Notes under the pieces: generated by a model
The model's input: the letters and a program-made list of their open reading frames with translations, nothing else
Told to the model about the DNA's origin: nothing
Databases searched by the model: none
In this document: piece after piece, positions 1 to 7,738 of the stretch
Layout: every line of letters begins with the position of its first letter
How positions within the stretch are numbered: position 1 is the stretch's first letter
Assembly: GCA_003490025.1 (NCBI GenBank)
Contig: DNJC01000126.1
Location: 1-7,738, forward strand
From: Geobacter sp.
Lineage (GTDB): Bacteria > Desulfobacterota > Desulfuromonadia > Geobacterales > Geobacteraceae
DNA length: 7,738 nt
Reading direction: 5' to 3'
Program-made: the position numbers and the translations under genes

Positions 1-548
1 CCCTTCATCTCCACCAGGTCGACAACCCCCTTGAAGTGCTCCTCGGAGCCGATCGGGATCTGCAGGGGAACCGGGTTCGCCTTGAGGCGATCCTTGATCA
101 TCGCGATGCCGCGGAAGAAGTCGGCGCCGATCCTGTCCATCTTGTTTATGAAGGCGAGACGCGGCACGTGGTATTTGTCGGCCTGACGCCATACGGTTTC
201 GGACTGCGGCTCAACGCCACCGACCGAGCAGAACACGGCAACGGCACCGTCGAGAACGCGCAGGGAACGCTCGACCTCGATGGTGAAGTCGACGTGACCC
301 GGGGTGTCGATGATGTTGATGCGATGCTCTTTCCAGTGACAGGTGGTCGCTGCGGAGGTGATGGTGATGCCACGCTCCTGCTCCTGCTCCATCCAGTCCA
401 TGGTAGCGGCGCCGTCGTGGACTTCGCCGATCTTGTGGGAAACACCGGTGTAGTAGAGAATACGCTCCGTGGTGGTGGTCTTCCCTGCATCTATGTGAGC
501 CATGATCCCGATATTACGGGTCATTTCCAACGAAACCTGACGTGCCAC
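1..548 (-). CDS. fusA: Elongation factor G, N-terminal part (cut by the window edge)
   Basis: EF-G is the cytoplasmic GTPase that drives tRNA-mRNA translocation on the ribosome and, with ribosome recycling factor, splits post-termination ribosomes. The window holds its first 182 codons, which is most of the G domain of a protein usually near 690 residues. In order I read the P-loop AHIDAGKT (residues 17-24), the switch I sequence RGITIT (59-64), the G3 motif DTPGHVDF (81-88) and the G4 motif NKMD (135-138). These residues all match an active translational GTPase. The start is GTG at 546-548: a stop codon (TAA) lies directly upstream in frame, a GGAGG sits 8 nt away, and the resulting MARQVSLEMTRNIGI start fits the family. 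The next in-frame ATG, codon 9, would cut into the conserved N-terminus. The gene follows rpsG after 49 nt, as in the classical str operon, and shows no frameshift in the visible part. Confidence 0.97.
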   Translation of the reverse strand, partial: MARQVSLEMTRNIGIMAHIDAGKTTTTERILYYTGVSHKIGEVHDGAATMDWMEQEQERGITITSAATTCHWKEHRINIIDTPGHVDFTIEVERSLRVLDGAVAVFCSVGGVEPQSETVWRQADKYHVPRLAFINKMDRIGADFFRGIAMIKDRLKANPVPLQIPIGSEEHFKGVVDLVEMK

Positions 549-556
549 TTACTAAA

Positions 557-561
557 CCTCC
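557..561 (-). promoter_or_regulatory. Ribosome-binding site of fusA
   Basis: GGAGG on the minus strand lies 8 nt before the GTG start codon of fusA. It supports GTG at 546-548 as the true start in place of the internal ATG at codon 9. The remaining rpsG-fusA gap (549-597) shows no promoter or terminator that I can support, so fusA is probably co-transcribed with rpsL and rpsG. Confidence 0.8.
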
Positions 562-597
562 GAATTGCCTGTCTATGTCTGAATGGATACCGCTATG

Positions 598-1068
598 CTA
601 CCAGCGGTAATGAGCAAAGGCGCGGTTGGCCTCCGCCATCTTGTGCGTATCCTCGCGCTTCTTCACTGCGGAACCGCGGTTGTTGTACGCATCGAGGATC
701 TCGCCGGCGAGCTTGTCGGTGACCGTCTTCTCGCTTCTGGCGTTGGAGTACTTCACCAGCCAGCGCATAGCCAGCGACATGCGACGCTCGGGACGCACCT
801 CGACCGGAACCTGGTAGGTGGAGCCGCCGACCCTGCGGGATTTGACTTCCAGCATCGGCTTGATGTTGTCGAGGCACTTCTTGAGAACCTTGACCGGCTC
901 GTCCGAAGCCTTGGCGGCAGCAATTTCCAGCGCGCCGTAGAGCGCCTTCTCCGCGGTCGACTTCTTGCCGTCCAGCATGATTATATTGATGAGCTTGGCA
1001 ACCACCCTGTCACCGTATTTCGGATCCGGGAGAATCACCCGCTTTGCTACTTCTCTTCTTCTTGGCAT
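598..1068 (-). CDS. rpsG: 30S ribosomal protein S7
   Basis: S7 is a primary 16S rRNA-binding protein. It nucleates assembly of the head of the 30S subunit and lies next to the E-site tRNA. The product is 156 residues, the usual bacterial length. It begins MPRRREVAKR, has the basic first helix region with DPKYGDRVVAKLIN, the conserved beta-hairpin area around KPMLEVKSRRVGG (about residues 70-82) and the typical end KMAEANRAFAHYRW. The ATG at 1066-1068 is preceded by GAGAGG (1075-1080) with a 6-nt spacer. It lies 24 nt after the rpsL stop, so the two are surely co-transcribed and may be translationally coupled. In E. coli S7 represses its own operon through a structured rpsL-rpsG gap of roughly 100 nt. 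The gap here is too short for that element, so any feedback must use another site. Confidence 0.98.
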   Translation of the reverse strand: MPRRREVAKRVILPDPKYGDRVVAKLINIIMLDGKKSTAEKALYGALEIAAAKASDEPVKVLKKCLDNIKPMLEVKSRRVGGSTYQVPVEVRPERRMSLAMRWLVKYSNARSEKTVTDKLAGEILDAYNNRGSAVKKREDTHKMAEANRAFAHYRW

Positions 1069-1092
1069 GTCAAACCTCTCACTTATAATCGG

Positions 1093-1464
1093 TTACTTGG
1101 GTCTTTTTGCACCGTACTTGGAACGACTCTTCATCCGACCCTTGACGCCGACGGAGTCGAGCGTGCCGCGGACGATGTGGTAACGAACACCCGGAAGGTC
1201 TTTGACCCTGCCGCCCCTGATCAGGACGACGGAGTGTTCCTGGAGGTTGTGACCCACACCCGGAATGTAAGAAGTCACCTCTACGCCGTTGGTAAGCCTT
1301 ACCCTGGCTACTTTGCGAAGTGCAGAGTTCGGTTTCTTCGGAGTTGTGGTGTAAACCCTGGTGCAAACGCCCCTTTTCTGCGGGCAGCTCCTGAGCGCCG
1401 GAGCAGTGGATTTTTCACCCTTTGACTCCCGACCGTGACGAATAAGCTGATTGATAGTTGGCAT
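1093..1464 (-). CDS. rpsL: 30S ribosomal protein S12
   Basis: S12 lies at the decoding centre of the 30S subunit and controls tRNA selection and fidelity. The product is 123 residues, the normal length. It contains the hallmark segments CPQKRGVCTRVYTTTPKKPNSALRK (residues 27-51) and GHNLQEHSVVLIRGGRVKDLPGVRY (71-95). The lysines where streptomycin-resistance changes classically occur, K43 and K88 counting the initiator Met, are both the sensitive wild-type residue. D89, the equivalent of the residue that carries beta-methylthiolation in E. coli, is present. The ATG at 1462-1464 has GAGAGG at 1470-1475, 5 nt away. Another ATG four bases upstream is out of frame. It is the first gene of the str unit and has its own promoter between it and the rpoC terminator. 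Confidence 0.98.
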   Translation of the reverse strand: MPTINQLIRHGRESKGEKSTAPALRSCPQKRGVCTRVYTTTPKKPNSALRKVARVRLTNGVEVTSYIPGVGHNLQEHSVVLIRGGRVKDLPGVRYHIVRGTLDSVGVKGRMKSRSKYGAKRPK

Positions 1465-1492
1465 ACATTCCTCTCACGCGTTGCTACCCGGA

Positions 1493-1507
1493 CAGGGGGA
1501 TCCCCTG
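1493..1507 (-). other. Small perfect hairpin in the rpsL leader
   Basis: In the predicted rpsL leader the minus strand reads CAGGGG-ATC-CCCCTG, a perfect 6-bp stem (five of the six pairs G-C) with a 3-nt loop. It lies 17 nt upstream of the rpsL Shine-Dalgarno sequence. It could protect the 5' end of the mRNA or form part of a regulatory leader. No known ribosomal-protein binding motif is recognised, so its function is inference. Confidence 0.5.
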
Positions 1508-1518
1508 CGGAAGCGACG

Positions 1519-1547
1519 AAAATAGCAACTTCGACTGCGCTTGTCAA
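1519..1547 (-). promoter_or_regulatory. Housekeeping-type promoter of the rpsL-rpsG-fusA unit
   Basis: The minus strand shows a consensus -35 TTGACA (1542-1547), a 17-bp spacer and a -10 TATTTT (1519-1524). The -10 is preceded by TGC, giving the extended -10 TGn motif. Directly upstream, 1549-1564 is A/T in 15 of 16 positions, which would suit an UP element for the alpha-subunit C-terminal domains. Transcription should start near 1511-1514, giving a leader of about 47-50 nt before the rpsL ATG. A promoter of this quality fits a heavily expressed ribosomal protein unit and explains how str genes are expressed behind the rpoC terminator. The start site itself is inferred. Confidence 0.82.
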
Positions 1548-1557
1548 GTTTTATTTG

Positions 1558-1618
1558 AAAAAAAGTGGAGAAACCGGCCGCAGGAGAGGGGGAGAGTTCA
1601 CCCCTCACCTGCAGCCGG
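1558..1618 (-). terminator. Intrinsic terminator after rpoC
   Basis: Two 18-nt arms (1601-1618 and 1574-1591) pair in the minus-strand transcript with only one U-U mismatch and one G-U wobble, around a 9-nt loop. The stem begins 8 nt after the rpoC stop. It is followed by UUU, six other bases, then a run of seven U (1558-1564). The long GC-rich stem is typical of rho-independent termination. The U-run is offset, so some read-through into rpsL is possible. It marks the end of the rpoBC transcription unit. Confidence 0.85.
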
Positions 1619-1626
1619 AAGTGCGA

Positions 1627-5775
<4,149 letters not shown>

Positions 5776-5783
5776 AGTATTTT

Positions 5784-5789
5784 CCTCCT
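5784..5789 (-). promoter_or_regulatory. Ribosome-binding site of rpoC
   Basis: A full AGGAGG on the minus strand sits 8 nt before the TTG start of rpoC. It fixes the unusual start codon. The in-frame TAA at the 5' side of this site rules out any start further upstream. A strong Shine-Dalgarno sequence probably compensates for the weak initiation codon. Confidence 0.85.
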
Positions 5790-5823
5790 GTTATGTGTAG
5801 GAGTTTCTTAATCAGTTAGCAGC

Positions 5824-5889
5824 GTCCGACCGTCCGACCGTCGGACCTGTCGGACTAGTCCGACAAGTCTGACCGGTCCGACGTCCGAC
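5824..5889. repeat. Array of eight GTCNGAC dyad heptamers between rpoB and rpoC
   Basis: Eight copies of GTCNGAC start at 5824, 5832, 5840, 5849, 5858, 5867, 5876 and 5883. On the plus strand the centre base is C, C, G, G, C, T, C, C. The spacers are 1, 1, 2, 2, 2, 2 and 0 bases, so units recur every 7-9 bp. Each unit is itself a 7-bp palindrome with a free centre, so the array has no fixed direction. It starts 4 nt after the rpoB stop and fills over half of the 118-nt rpoB-rpoC gap. It is not coding: in the rpoB frame the stop codon precedes it. I recall similar GTCGGAC-rich intergenic arrays in Geobacter genomes, but cannot confirm that here. It may be a dispersed repeat family, a protein-binding array or an mRNA structure element. 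Confidence 0.9.
5840..5873 (-). other. Hairpin formed by four central units of the array
   Basis: Units 3 to 6 fold on themselves. The core 5848-5865 is a perfect 18-bp palindrome centred on CTAG. The flanking units extend the stem to 15 paired positions per arm in the mRNA, with one A-C mismatch, one G-U wobble and a CUAG tetraloop. No U-run follows, so it does not look like an intrinsic terminator. A role in RNA processing, stability or ribosome spacing between rpoB and rpoC is inference. Confidence 0.6.
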
Positions 5890-5893
5890 CAGC

Positions 5894-7738
<1,845 letters not shown>

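Noticed and set aside
36..722. Plus-strand open frame of 228 codons across fusA and rpsG
   Set aside because: It overlaps the conserved G domain of EF-G in codon register, crosses into rpsG and resembles no family I know. It is a shadow of fusA.
583..1425. Plus-strand open frame of 280 codons opposite rpsG and rpsL
   Set aside because: It spans two well-supported minus-strand genes and their gap, with no recognisable motif or ribosome-binding site that I can support.
5776..5823. A separate promoter for rpoC in the gap
   Set aside because: The segment has some A/T-rich sequence but no convincing -35 and -10 pair at proper spacing.
5840..5873. The rpoB-rpoC hairpin as an intrinsic terminator
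   Set aside because: No U-run follows the stem on the transcribed strand, and a full terminator would cut off rpoC, which shows no clear promoter of its own in the gap.
5824..5889. The GTCNGAC array as a CRISPR array
   Set aside because: The units are 7 bp with 0-2 nt spacers. CRISPR repeats are about 25-40 bp with spacers of similar size, and no cas gene is present.

Overview
This window is a stretch of core transcription and translation genes, all read from the minus strand. In transcription order, from the right edge to the left, it holds the 3' part of rpoB, all of rpoC, all of rpsL (S12), all of rpsG (S7) and the 5' part of fusA (EF-G). The plus strand carries no credible gene. The DNA is GC-rich, and the protein sequences and gene order fit a Geobacter-type member of the Desulfuromonadia (Geobacter, Geomonas or Citrifermentans). 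That assignment is from memory of the family and was not tested by a search.

Right part (5894-7738): the C-terminal 614 residues of the RNA polymerase beta subunit, including the GYNYEDS acidic pair, both active-site lysines in KMAGRHGNKG and the conserved C-terminal clamp segment. A 118-base gap to rpoC follows. Most of it is an array of eight copies of the 7-bp dyad GTCNGAC, starting four bases after the rpoB stop. It includes a perfect 18-bp palindrome and can fold into a hairpin in the mRNA. The rest of the gap holds the rpoC ribosome-binding site.

Centre (1627-5775): rpoC, 1382 codons with a TTG start, with all catalytic and zinc-binding residues in place. Eight bases after its stop is a strong intrinsic terminator (1558-1618).

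Left part (1-1564): the terminator's U-tract runs directly into the A/T-rich upstream flank of a very good housekeeping promoter (TTGACA, 17 bp, extended -10 TGC-TATTTT) that drives the str genes rpsL-rpsG-fusA. The predicted leader is about 47-50 nt and contains a small perfect hairpin. The rpsL-rpsG gap is only 24 nt, leaving no room for an E. coli-like S7 operator there.

Together the genes encode the polymerase core subunits and part of the ribosome and elongation machinery. They sit side by side but are probably two transcription units split at 1550-1620. No mobile element, CRISPR array, tRNA, rRNA or new defence or metabolic system is visible. The GTCNGAC array is the one feature not explained by standard gene content.
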